Positions 44,411 through 53,715 of a DNA stretch of 64,000 nucleotides are shown here, one piece after another. The notes under the pieces were generated by a model. The model had not been told where the DNA came from, made no database searches, and saw only the letters and a program-made list of their open reading frames with translations. The first letter of the stretch is position 1; each line of letters opens with the position of its first letter. Origin of the DNA: Synechocystis sp. PCC 7509 (lineage in GTDB: Bacteria > Cyanobacteriota > Cyanobacteriia > Cyanobacteriales > Chroococcidiopsidaceae); NCBI RefSeq assembly GCF_000332075.2, contig NZ_ALVU02000002.1, positions 62,001 through 126,000 on the forward strand, read 5' to 3'. The translations under genes were made by a program, and so were the position numbers.

Positions 44411-44684
44411 CTTTAAGTTAGACTGAGGAAGTGTAACGAGCGCTTGCTAATTAGACTGCTGATTAATGGCTGCTTTGTAGCTAAAAGTATTAGACAGTCG
44501 TTAAGAAAACAGTAGTTGAGTTAAGGTCTAAGCCAATAGAGGTGGAGCAGGTCGATAAGAGTTGTAGAGATTTCATCAGCAGAAACATTGAGTTTTGAAC
44601 CGGATTGAGCATTTTTACTGATGTTAGAGAGATCGATAATTTTACTAATTTGTTTTACCTAATTGCCTTTGAGGAGCAATACAC
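44411..44684 (+). promoter_or_regulatory. 5' region of the DUF3102 gene
   Basis: This 270-bp leader contains no gene. A strong ribosome site GAGGAG lies 8 bases before the ATG. No riboswitch was recognised. Confidence 0.4.
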
Positions 44685-45536
44685 ATGAGTTTCAGCAAAA
44701 CATCTAATGAATTATCAGAGTATAACTATACGATGTTAGAGCCAGAGATCAGAATTGTTGTTCAACGACGCACTAGCGAGATTAAAAGTCTGATGCGGCG
44801 TACTGCTTCTGACACGATTGAAATTGGACAGAAATTGATTGAGGTGAAAGAAGAGCTAGAGCATGGTGAGTTTGGTAAGTGGTTAAAGGCCGAATTTAGC
44901 TGGGGCTTGACTACTGCTTGGAAGTTAATGAAGGTAGCAGAGACTTTCAAATCTTCACATTGTGAAGATTTGGATATCACTCCTTCGGCTTTGTATATAC
45001 TAACTGGAACTTTTATACCTGGGGAAGCTAGGAATGAAGCTTTAGAACGTGCGCGTGCTGGAGAAACTATTACTTTTACCAAGGCAGATGCGCTGATTAG
45101 TAAGTATAAGCAATCAAGGGAAGTAAACACGCTAGTTGAGCCGGTAAATGAGAGTATTTCTGCTGAAATTGTTGATGAACACCCAAAAGTAACTGCTAGT
45201 GAATCATTGACCCAAACATTTGAGAACGCTCCCGTTAGTTGTAACCAAGACAAGTTAGAATCACCAGAGCAAAGAAATACTCTAAACCAAGCTAGAAGTG
45301 AGTTCCAGTATTCCCCTAGTATTGAAGAAGAAGCAAAACAAAGACAACAGCAACACATTGCAGTAGGTGAGATTTACAATAACTTAGTTACTAATATCAA
45401 TTATCTTGCTCAAGAAAATATATTCGAGCTAATAGATATTGCTAGTTTAAAAGCTTTAATGCACGACATAACTGTTTTAATTCAACGCAAAGAATCTTCA
45501 TTGAGCAGACAACCTAACTCCAATTACAACAATTAA
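44685..45536 (+). CDS. DUF3102 protein
   Basis: This 283-residue protein has its DUF3102 region at about 15-125: RRTASDTIEIGQKLIEVKEE, GEFGKWLKAEFSWGLTTAWK and ALYILTG. This family occurs on cyanobacterial and other plasmids. It is helical and may bind DNA through a ParB-like HTH. The rest is a polar linker and a C-terminal helix pair. It stands alone between the RHH gene and the T4SS promoter. A regulatory or partition role is possible but unproven. Confidence 0.8.
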   Translation: MSFSKTSNELSEYNYTMLEPEIRIVVQRRTSEIKSLMRRTASDTIEIGQKLIEVKEELEHGEFGKWLKAEFSWGLTTAWKLMKVAETFKSSHCEDLDITPSALYILTGTFIPGEARNEALERARAGETITFTKADALISKYKQSREVNTLVEPVNESISAEIVDEHPKVTASESLTQTFENAPVSCNQDKLESPEQRNTLNQARSEFQYSPSIEEEAKQRQQQHIAVGEIYNNLVTNINYLAQENIFELIDIASLKALMHDITVLIQRKESSLSRQPNSNYNN

Positions 45537-45883
45537 TAGTTGAAGGAGAAGCGCTCTATTACTAATATAGAACCCAAAACCTTTGCTATGAGTTAACTAC
45601 AAAAGCTAACAAGTAGAGTGAAGGTTAAACTTTAACTGTTTAATTATAAAGACCTAGCTGTTTTTGGGTAAATTAGCTTCAAAAACAGTGTAAATGCTAG
45701 TAGGCGATCGCATACTAATGACAATGACAATTTGTGCGGTCGTCTAACCACTAAATACCAAATATTTACAAGTTTTTGTCGAATTAAGATGGAGTTTTGT
45801 ATTACTAAAATTCATTGCTCTTTAGCTTTAGACTAATGCAAATAAGTCTTCAATAAATCTTAACAATCAAGTGATCATTTTGC

Positions 45884-45911
45884 TTGACAAGTAATTAAGA
45901 TAGTTTAATAT
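45884..45911 (+). promoter_or_regulatory. Consensus-like sigma-70 promoter
   Basis: TTGACA (45884-45889) and TAATAT (45906-45911) are separated by 16 bp. This is the best promoter match upstream of the secretion operon and would give a leader of about 420 bases. Confidence 0.55.
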
Positions 45912-46149
45912 AGGAATTCATAACCGTTAATTAAGGGTTACAACTACTGTTTTCAAAAGTCATAAATTTTGACATTTACAAACGCTAAAAAAACAGTGCT
46001 GTGCTAATTGCAGCAGGTTTCGAGTTTGAGCATAATTTCAATTGGTAATAAAACCAAGGGCATCAAACCCTTATAGCGGCTGAGTTAATCGCTGGTAATT
46101 TCATGTTGCTGGATAAATAGTTAGCAACTCAATTATTGCACCCAAGAGT

Positions 46150-46182
46150 GCAAATGTTATTACTGTAAGCAATAACATTTGC
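46150..46182. other. Perfect 12-bp stem-loop in the T4SS leader
   Basis: GCAAATGTTATT pairs with AATAACATTTGC across a 9-base loop. There is no following T run, so an operator or RNA-level control element is more likely than a terminator. Confidence 0.5.
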
Positions 46183-46342
46183 TACTTACCAGTAATCCAG
46201 AGTTGTTAACTGGGAAAAAGGTAAAAAACTAAAGTTTTTCCTAGACCCAGTGATTCCAGTTTTTAAATCTCTGCACCGAAATATCTATTTCAGAACACAA
46301 AAGTTTTGTGCTAATCAACAGTAACACTGGGGGAAATGTTGG

Positions 46343-47689
46343 ATGGCTAATTACAGTGCTATTTCAGTTCAAAACGAACAAAATTTAATTGAAATCTGTC
46401 AAAAAATGCTTCTTGCTCCAAAGAAGGAAGCATTAACGCACAGTGAAAAGCGCTTAGGAGATCGCGCCTTTGCCGAACTTCTTGAGCGATATAACAGATG
46501 GATTTGGAAGCAAATCAACTCTATTCCCAGATTAGACTCAGATGATGCTTACTCAGCAGCGCTTGAGGGCTTCCAAAAGGCGATCACGACGTTTGACTTG
46601 ACCACTGGGAATGCGTTGGCATCATGGGCTTATCATTGTGTGCGAGGCGCATTGGGGACAGTGTTACGCAATCAGCTTGGTCAAGCAGCTAGAGTCGAAA
46701 AACTTGCAGCCACTACTTCGCTTGTCTACGAAGATGAGCTTAAAGATCCTTATGAAGAAGAGCAATTGCACCAATCGGTAGAAAAACTGCACGGGGCAAC
46801 TAATCAACTGAGCAAAACTGCTCAACAAATAGTGAGCAAGCGAAATGAGGGGATGAAGTTTGCAGCAATTGGTGCAGAACTAGGTAAGTCCTCTGATGCT
46901 GTACGAATGGCTTACAACCGAGCAATTGCTGCTCTTAATCAGATGTTAGCGAAACAGCCTGAAGTTGTTGTACCTAGCGAGGTAATAGTAACTCAAGAAA
47001 ATCAATCGGCAGTTCAAATACCAGCAGCCAATTGGATGAAGCGATTATGGTCGCGTTCACGGGTGAATGTTCGCTTTTTGAAGGGAGGGCATATTTTAAG
47101 TAGGACTATTGGAGAGATATCTATGACCAGACAGCTACTAGGCTCAACCCGCGCTCCGCTTCATAAACCTAGAACCAAGGCGAGAACCAAGTTTATAGAC
47201 TCACCTGCTCTAAAATATATTTCGTGGCTGACTGTTGCCTTGTTAGTTCTGTACCGGATGTTGATGGGCGAGTGGCTGGTGTTACTCGTGTGTGGTGTGG
47301 GTGGCACGATAGCCGCACTACTTTGGCAGCACTGGAGGGCAATATCGAAACACCATCGACAACAATTGCTTTTTGGCTTGTGTGCTGTACTCTCGTGGTG
47401 TTTTTTCACCCTGCACACACCAGCGTATGCATTATTTTTCGACACCTTGGAGACAGGTCTAACACAAATGTTCGCCAGATTCGGTGTTGCTGACACCACT
47501 AGCTTTCCGTTATGGATTGGTGCGTTATTCCGTATCCTAGGGATTGTCTTTATAGGTATCCTCGCTTTACGATTTGGCAGATCGCGTGATGAAGACGATG
47601 AAGGAACTCGCCAAATTACTGGCAAGGTAGTCCAGGTAATAGGTGCGCTAGTAATATTTGATGCCATGCTTGAGCTTTTTACTGGTTGA
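46343..47689 (+). CDS. Sigma-70-like protein fused in frame to a VirB2-like membrane domain
   Basis: This is a 448-residue product. Residues ~40-120 resemble sigma region 2 (DSDDAYSAALEGFQKAITTF, ASWAYHCVRGAL) and ~150-205 resemble region 4 (IGAELGKSSDAVRMAYNRAI). From Met261 on it is a polytopic membrane protein. It has two hydrophobic segments, a signal-like stretch LLFGLCAVLSWCFFTLHTPAYA and two further helices, like a TrbC/VirB2 pilin precursor. virB3 and virB4 follow, as VirB2 would require. Met261 (47123) is preceded by GGAGAG at a good distance, so a separate pilin product may be made. No stop lies between the parts. Confidence 0.75.
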   Translation: MANYSAISVQNEQNLIEICQKMLLAPKKEALTHSEKRLGDRAFAELLERYNRWIWKQINSIPRLDSDDAYSAALEGFQKAITTFDLTTGNALASWAYHCVRGALGTVLRNQLGQAARVEKLAATTSLVYEDELKDPYEEEQLHQSVEKLHGATNQLSKTAQQIVSKRNEGMKFAAIGAELGKSSDAVRMAYNRAIAALNQMLAKQPEVVVPSEVIVTQENQSAVQIPAANWMKRLWSRSRVNVRFLKGGHILSRTIGEISMTRQLLGSTRAPLHKPRTKARTKFIDSPALKYISWLTVALLVLYRMLMGEWLVLLVCGVGGTIAALLWQHWRAISKHHRQQLLFGLCAVLSWCFFTLHTPAYALFFDTLETGLTQMFARFGVADTTSFPLWIGALFRILGIVFIGILALRFGRSRDEDDEGTRQITGKVVQVIGALVIFDAMLELFTG

Positions 47690-47737
47690 ACTCCCCACTC
47701 TGACAGAGATAGCGTGTGAAAGCCACTGGAAAAATTT

Positions 47738-48067
47738 ATGCCTATCCATAACCAACCGATTGTACCAAATCGTGCATTAGGTAAGCAGAAGAAGCTGTTA
47801 AGCTTTTTTCCCTCCTATCTGACTCCAGGCTTATTAGCTGGATTTGCTGTCATGGTAGTCATCAGTGAAGTGACTGACGATAAAATTAAGACCGCCTTAT
47901 CTGGAGGCACAGTAATTGCTATGTACTGGCTGTATGCGGGGAAGGGAGAAGAGTCAGCTTGGTCTAACTTTGGCAGATTTGTTTCAGTTCCGATTTTACA
48001 TATGCCTGACAAACCGAATATAGATACGTTACCGTTCAAGGCAAACAATGTTCCACGAAGACGATAA
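47738..48067 (+). CDS. virB3: VirB3-like T4SS membrane protein
   Basis: This 109-residue protein has a short cytoplasmic lead and two closely spaced hydrophobic segments (about 28-45 and 50-70), then a polar tail. Size, topology and position directly before virB4 match VirB3/TrbD. The primary sequence is weakly conserved. Its end overlaps the virB4 start by 20 bases. Confidence 0.7.
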   Translation: MPIHNQPIVPNRALGKQKKLLSFFPSYLTPGLLAGFAVMVVISEVTDDKIKTALSGGTVIAMYWLYAGKGEESAWSNFGRFVSVPILHMPDKPNIDTLPFKANNVPRRR

Positions 48068-50939
48068 GTTATACAAAAGGGAAAACCCCTTAGATTTAAA
48101 AATCACAGGTCAAGCAGATCACGGTAGTATTTCCGACTACTTGCCACTGCAAGCGACGTGTGAATTTGAGGTATTTGGGGAGAAAGTTGGTTCATTAGTT
48201 CTCGGCTCTGCTGCTCGTACCTTTGCATGGGGATGGGAAATTTATGGCACTCACGTATATGACCTTGCCGAGAACTTAATAAGCCTTTACGATGCGGTGG
48301 CTGAAGGATTACTGAACATCCCTTATTACTTAATTTGGGATGTTCACATTGGCGGTGAAGCAAGCAGCTACGACCGCACACAGCAACTACTGCGCCTAAT
48401 TGAAAACAACACTAACCCTGAAATTGACCAGTTGTTGGTAGCGGAATTAGGACGCGCGCAACAACTGGCACGGACAGGAATGCGAGAGCCAAAGTTCGCC
48501 AGGTTGTACGTGACCTATAAGCCAAAGTCAGATAAGCAAGGGCGCAAAAGTTCGGACAAAATTGAAGCGTTTGGCAAGGAAGTTTATGAATTGTGGGCGG
48601 GTGTTAGAGACTCGATTTCTAACAAAAAGACGCAAAATAAGCTCGTTGCTGTAGAAGAACAATTTAAAACTGCCTTCTTACGGGGATATAGATCGACTTC
48701 AACCTTGTTAACTGGCACGTTTGGCGTGTCGGTACGTCCAATGGACCACGACGAAATCTGGGCAAACTTACGCCATCGTTTTAGTGGCGAAGTAGCAGGG
48801 AAGTCACCAAATATTATTCGCTGCAAAATTGACGAGCGCGGTGTGCGTCTATCGAGCGAAGTCACAGGCGAGATGCATATTACTGGACATCTAATCAAAG
48901 ACTATCCGCCCAAGCTCGATCCAGAATGGGTATATACTAAACGCTTCGACCCAGAATCAGGCTTGCTTCAAGATCGCTATACAGGGATTTTAAGGGCTAC
49001 CGGACAGTATAAGAGCCTAGCTCATGAATTTCATCAATGCCGCGCTCTATGGGATTTATTAGCAAATGAATCTTCTTCTGACACGGAATTTTGCATCCAG
49101 CTAACACCGAGCGACTCAAAAATTGCCCGTGAGGCTGCCTCCCAATTGTACCGTCAATCTATTAAACAATTTGAAGCTACAGCATCGAAAAGAGATTATG
49201 ATGCCACTGCTGACGAGAATGCAAGACTAGCAAGAGAAGCGCTGCGCTCTTTGCATTCACAAGGCTCTCCGATTCGAGTTGGTTTTTGCGTCCTGATCCA
49301 CCGACAAAGTTTGGCTCAGTTAGATATTGCTTGTCGAGACTTTACCTCGCGCTGCCGATGGCTAGAATTGGTGCGCGAATTTGTTGTAACTCATCGGCTG
49401 TGGTTACAGACACTGCCCTGCAATGATGACCCCATGTTGCAGTATAAGGTGTTCGGCTATGACTTAGCTAGAGTAAAACGCACAGGCGCTCAGTTTGACC
49501 GCCGGATTTACTACGGAGTGAAGGATGCGATCGCCTTCTTCCCGATTGCCCGTACCCTACCCAATGACGAGCATGGCATCGAGTTCATTGCCCCAGATAA
49601 GCAACCGTTTCGAGTAGATTTTTTCCATCCGGGCAAAGAAAAGCACTGGTGTATCGTCGCAGCACAGCGTAGTTCTAAATCAGTTCTAGCTAACAATATT
49701 GCCGATCATGCATTGGCGATGGGTCAACCCGTGACTTGGCTCGATTACCCTCCGCCTGATGGTAGCTCTGCACTGAGATCGCGCTGCAAGTATCTGGGTG
49801 GAACTCATGTTGATATTCAACTGGAGAGCTTAAATTTAATCCAGATCCCTGATTTTTCTAGTTTGCCTCAAGAGATCCAACAAGATAGATTGCGCTCTTT
49901 GGTTGGCTACTGGATCGAACAATTGATGATCTTAGTAGGACCGACGGGGCAAGATATTCAACTAGAGCAAATCGCGCGGACGATTCTTGAGCTTTCGATT
50001 ACGACCTACCTAGACGATCCATTAATTCAAAGCCGCTACGGTAATGCAATCCGTGACGGTTTTGGCGCTGCATCGTGGCAATCTACACCTACTCTGCAAG
50101 ACTTGGCGCGGTTTGTAACGCGCGAAAAACTAGAGTCACGTCTGTCCAATCTAGGAGATCGCGTCCAAGAAGCACTGGACTTACTTCAATTTAACTTATC
50201 TCGAATTACCGACACGCGCACAACTATAGGTAAAGCAATCTCCCTGCCTTCTACAGTCCGAATTGATAACCCGCTAACGGTATTCTCGATGCGGAATATG
50301 AATGAAGGACAGGAATCTTTAGCTTATTCACTAGCAGCGTATAGCTCTGCGATCCAGAAGTCTTTAAGTCACCAAATCAGCCACGTACTCATAGACGAAG
50401 CTCAAAACCTAGTGACACATACTGGGGTACTCAAGCTTGCGTCTAATTTAGCAACCAAGGGAGGTAAGGATGGCGTTCGCCTGGGGATAATCACCAACAG
50501 CTTTACTAGGGTTGCCCAGTCGTCGGCGGGAGCGGATTTACTGGCTAACATCAGCACCAAGTTTGTGGGCAGGATTGAAGCTGGTAGCATCGCTCCATTG
50601 TCACAATCTTTAGGTATTCCTAACGAATTGGTGAGCCAATGTGCCTCAACTAAGTTCTATACCAATCGCAAGGAGGGCTACTCAAATTGGCTGATCCAAG
50701 ATTACAGCAAACATACAATGGGGCGGTGGTACGCGCCTTGGGAATCAGTTGTCCTCAGTGCCTCTAATGCTAACGAGCGACATATTAAACAATGGTTTTT
50801 TGACCGCATTCCCGATAAACACGAGGCTCTTACTGCCTGTACTCGCTACTTCCGTGACTGCTGGCAAACCGGACAGGATCTAGTTGTCCCCCAATCTGTT
50901 GCTCAAGTCGAACAATTTATCGCCGAAAAACTATGTTAA
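48048..50939 (+). CDS. virB4: VirB4-family T4SS ATPase with atypical Walker A
   Basis: This 963-residue protein is the main energiser of the secretion machine. The N-terminal VirB4/CagE-type region reaches to about 500. A RecA-like ATPase follows with its P-loop at residues 538-545 as AAQRSSKS: Lys544 and Ser545 are kept, but both consensus glycines are missing. Walker B is HVLIDEAQNL (about 779-788). The remaining C-terminal ATPase and helical parts are complete. The P-loop change is clear in the DNA and could mean weak or altered nucleotide use. Confidence 0.88.
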   Translation: MFHEDDKLYKRENPLDLKITGQADHGSISDYLPLQATCEFEVFGEKVGSLVLGSAARTFAWGWEIYGTHVYDLAENLISLYDAVAEGLLNIPYYLIWDVHIGGEASSYDRTQQLLRLIENNTNPEIDQLLVAELGRAQQLARTGMREPKFARLYVTYKPKSDKQGRKSSDKIEAFGKEVYELWAGVRDSISNKKTQNKLVAVEEQFKTAFLRGYRSTSTLLTGTFGVSVRPMDHDEIWANLRHRFSGEVAGKSPNIIRCKIDERGVRLSSEVTGEMHITGHLIKDYPPKLDPEWVYTKRFDPESGLLQDRYTGILRATGQYKSLAHEFHQCRALWDLLANESSSDTEFCIQLTPSDSKIAREAASQLYRQSIKQFEATASKRDYDATADENARLAREALRSLHSQGSPIRVGFCVLIHRQSLAQLDIACRDFTSRCRWLELVREFVVTHRLWLQTLPCNDDPMLQYKVFGYDLARVKRTGAQFDRRIYYGVKDAIAFFPIARTLPNDEHGIEFIAPDKQPFRVDFFHPGKEKHWCIVAAQRSSKSVLANNIADHALAMGQPVTWLDYPPPDGSSALRSRCKYLGGTHVDIQLESLNLIQIPDFSSLPQEIQQDRLRSLVGYWIEQLMILVGPTGQDIQLEQIARTILELSITTYLDDPLIQSRYGNAIRDGFGAASWQSTPTLQDLARFVTREKLESRLSNLGDRVQEALDLLQFNLSRITDTRTTIGKAISLPSTVRIDNPLTVFSMRNMNEGQESLAYSLAAYSSAIQKSLSHQISHVLIDEAQNLVTHTGVLKLASNLATKGGKDGVRLGIITNSFTRVAQSSAGADLLANISTKFVGRIEAGSIAPLSQSLGIPNELVSQCASTKFYTNRKEGYSNWLIQDYSKHTMGRWYAPWESVVLSASNANERHIKQWFFDRIPDKHEALTACTRYFRDCWQTGQDLVVPQSVAQVEQFIAEKLC

Positions 50940-51205
50940 GGACAACTGTACTCTCATTTCTGTGGATATATGGGTTGCTGCCTACAGCTATCAGCCTGCT
51001 AATAGTAGTGGCGATGGCAGGAAAACCGACTAAATGCGAACGCCCTGGCTGCACTGCCCGAACGTATGGCTGGGAACTACTTGTACTTCCTGTGGCTACA
51101 GCAAGTCCATTTATCGCTGGATTTTATGTAGCGACAATTTCTGCGAACAAAAAACAGCAATACTTTAAGTCACAAGGAGGGGCGAATGAAGCTCAAACCC
51201 CTTAA
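50933..51205 (+). CDS. Small two-helix membrane protein of the T4SS operon
   Basis: This 90-residue protein has hydrophobic segments at about 4-27 and 48-70. A Cys-containing loop (KCERPGCTART) lies between them. It overlaps virB4 and the next gene. The family is unknown. It is likely an inner-membrane accessory subunit. Confidence 0.6.
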   Translation: MLRTTVLSFLWIYGLLPTAISLLIVVAMAGKPTKCERPGCTARTYGWELLVLPVATASPFIAGFYVATISANKKQQYFKSQGGANEAQTP

Positions 51206-52178
51206 ACAAGTTGGAGTTAGTTTAGTTCTAGGCGTTCAACTACTAACACCTGTTCCGTCTCAAGCGGCTACACTTGGATTTCTAGATTCTGGCGGCGGCA
51301 CATTGAGTAATCTTTATAGCTTGGCATTACCTTTCCTTCAAGGATTAGCAAGCAATCTGCTTAGTGGATTAAGTATTGGCGGCATTGATCTTTCTAATAT
51401 AATTATGGATGCTGTTTTCAGTTCTGATGGATTATTGAATGGGGGTTCTATAGATGTTGGAGGACTGCTGGAAAGCATTTTAGGCACAATACTTGATGGA
51501 TCTAGTGATGGAAGCAGTAGTCCATCTGCTGGAGGAGGAGGGACAGACATTATTGTTGATGCAACGATTGGTAGTGGTGGGGTATTAGGAACAGGCTCGG
51601 TAACTTGCTTGTATGCGTCTACTTGTCGCCCTAACAGCAACCCCCATCAAACTGTATTTAGCCAAGCTATTGGCGTACAGGGCTACCCAAACCCGAATGA
51701 AGTGCGCGGAAAAATCTATCAATCAGCTACATCAGGGAAGATTTTGAGTGATGTTTATGCGCCTAATCCTAGCATTGGTGCATACTATGCCGGGAATCAG
51801 AGCGACCGCGATATAAACCGGGCAACAACCGAAGCTTATCTAAGTAAGGCAGGTCAGGCACAACAACAAAAGATTAGTGAAACTGCGATGGATACAGTTA
51901 AAAGTGTTGCCAATTTAGTTAAAAACTGTGCCAATAACGCCAAAAGCTCCCAAGAGTTAATCCGATGCAATCTCCTTGTAGACAGCGTTAGCCCATCTTT
52001 TGATGCCGCACAATTATCAGTGATGATGGAAATGCAGACTGATGACCAATTCCAAAAACTGCAACTCGGTAATATCTCTGCGTCGATGGATGCCCAAAGG
52101 CGGCAGCGAGACGTAGAAAACGCCGGATTATCGATTAGCTCGATGAAGGCAATTTGGACAACTCCTGAGAAGTGGTGA
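51186..52178 (+). CDS. Secreted, Gly/Ser-rich T4SS protein (VirB5-position)
   Basis: This 330-residue protein starts after GGAGG. It has a signal peptide at about 1-27 (LVLGVQLLTPVPSQAA). A Gly/Ser-rich low-complexity region (about 35-125) precedes a helical C-terminal half with conserved Cys pairs (CLYASTC, VKNCANNAKSSQELIRC). By position between VirB4 and VirB6 it may be the VirB5-like minor pilin or tip protein. Sequence alone does not prove this. Confidence 0.6.
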   Translation: MKLKPLKQVGVSLVLGVQLLTPVPSQAATLGFLDSGGGTLSNLYSLALPFLQGLASNLLSGLSIGGIDLSNIIMDAVFSSDGLLNGGSIDVGGLLESILGTILDGSSDGSSSPSAGGGGTDIIVDATIGSGGVLGTGSVTCLYASTCRPNSNPHQTVFSQAIGVQGYPNPNEVRGKIYQSATSGKILSDVYAPNPSIGAYYAGNQSDRDINRATTEAYLSKAGQAQQQKISETAMDTVKSVANLVKNCANNAKSSQELIRCNLLVDSVSPSFDAAQLSVMMEMQTDDQFQKLQLGNISASMDAQRRQRDVENAGLSISSMKAIWTTPEKW

Positions 52179-52333
52179 CAAGGGAAATTTCTGGAGAAGT
52201 AAAACGCTCTCCCAGTTCACAAGCAAGCCAGTTCAATTGAAGGTAAGTTGCTTACTAATTTATTCGTTTTATAACTTTATTGTCACGGTGCTTGTAATGC
52301 CCCTGATCGATTATTTACAGCAGGACTCTCGCC

Positions 52334-53638
52334 ATGAGCCGTAATAAATACAATAGATATAATTTGATTAGCTTTATCAATCATCAGATGGCAGCACTTG
52401 CCATTTTTTTGCGTCACGTTCCGCGTCGCCAAAATAAATTAATCCTCTTAATTGGATTTATTGTACTTTGCACAATAACTTTTTTACTCACGCCCCAAAA
52501 GGCTGAGGCAATTGTGTTCAATGACATTGCCGAGTGGGGACGTAATGCAGCAAGCAAAGTCTCCCAAAATCAAGAAAAGATAGTTCAACGATATTTTGGG
52601 CAGTACAACGCATCTTTCGCGTATCTCTGCTATTGCTGTCAAGGATTTGCCATCTTTCCTTTGTCAATCGGTTTCATGAAGTGGCTAAAAGAAGATGATG
52701 ACTTGAAAATTTGGATTGAGCTAGTCGCGCCTGTTGCTGTTTTCATTGGACTCGCCAACGGTGGATATATCCTTGGTCAAATTATCCTTGCCCTCTACAA
52801 AATTTTTGATGGAGTCATTAATACATTTGATAGTTATACGGGATTTTATCAAACTATCAAAGAAGGAAAAGCAAGAGCGCTAATTGGTCCAAGCCTGTCA
52901 CCATTATTTAAGCAATGCGAAGCTCTTTTGGGGGCTGAACAATCCGCGTGTTTTGCAGATTTATCTAATCAAGTTCAGAATATGGGGAATGAATACAAGC
53001 AAGATTTCTTCAATTCATCTTGGCTAGAAGACTGGCTAAGTAATATAAATGAAGCGATGGAGCAGTGGAATGACCCGCAAAAAAATGTTGGTGATAAAGC
53101 TCGGACTGTTTTTTGGACAATTACATCTCCAGCTTGGGAAGGAATCTTAGCAGTGATTTTGTCCAAAGTTACAGAAGCGTGGCAAGCTCTGTATGGAATT
53201 GCTTTCATCTTTACAGGGATTGCTGCGCCAATGGCGGCAACTGCAAGTTTATTTACTAGCAATACTTTCTTAGCTTCTGCTTATGCTTTATGGCTAACAG
53301 GTGTATTCTCGATTTTCTTAGCTAGACTGCTGTTGTACGTTGGCTACGGATTAGCCAGCGATCTAGTAGTCAGTTCTGATGCCTCAACGGACACTATTTG
53401 GTTCGGTGTGGTCATGGCATTGGTCATCCCGTTTTGCGTATTTGCGATCTCCAAAGGCAGTGCGGCGGGAGTATGGTCGAGTCTTGTGGGTACGGCTTCT
53501 GCTGCCATTAGTGTAGCAAGTACGGTAGCTGGAGGTGCTGTAGCTGGACCAGTAGGTGCTGCTGGGGCAAGCAAGGTTTCAACCGCCACGTCGTCGGCTC
53601 CATCTCAAAGCAATATTTCTGTTGAAACTAAATACTGA
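52334..53638 (+). CDS. VirB6/TrbL-like polytopic membrane protein
   Basis: This 434-residue protein has an N-terminal membrane helix (LILLIGFIVLCTITFLLT) and at least five others, clustered at about 95-160 and 255-400. It has a large loop between them and an Ala/Gly/Ser-rich tail. Topology and position match VirB6/TrbL, which forms the inner-membrane channel. Confidence 0.72.
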   Translation: MSRNKYNRYNLISFINHQMAALAIFLRHVPRRQNKLILLIGFIVLCTITFLLTPQKAEAIVFNDIAEWGRNAASKVSQNQEKIVQRYFGQYNASFAYLCYCCQGFAIFPLSIGFMKWLKEDDDLKIWIELVAPVAVFIGLANGGYILGQIILALYKIFDGVINTFDSYTGFYQTIKEGKARALIGPSLSPLFKQCEALLGAEQSACFADLSNQVQNMGNEYKQDFFNSSWLEDWLSNINEAMEQWNDPQKNVGDKARTVFWTITSPAWEGILAVILSKVTEAWQALYGIAFIFTGIAAPMAATASLFTSNTFLASAYALWLTGVFSIFLARLLLYVGYGLASDLVVSSDASTDTIWFGVVMALVIPFCVFAISKGSAAGVWSSLVGTASAAISVASTVAGGAVAGPVGAAGASKVSTATSSAPSQSNISVETKY

Positions 53639-53715
53639 AGCATGGCAACAGCGTGTATTGAAAGGTCACTAACTTCTGTTCGTTTTTTCGATCTTCTCTC
53701 TATCTTAGGTAGAGC

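Larger units (their letters stand above)
45537..46342. other. 800-bp regulatory region upstream of the T4SS operon
   Basis: No coding frame is credible. It holds a sigma-70-like promoter (45884-45911) and a 12-bp perfect stem-loop (46150-46182), listed separately. The rest is AT-rich DNA with scattered AAACAGTG motifs. Confidence 0.5.

Noticed and set aside
44762-45358. Minus-strand frame of 198 codons opposite DUF3102
   Set aside because: The plus-strand gene has a clear family match and strong ribosome site; the antisense frame is Ser/Cys-rich noise.
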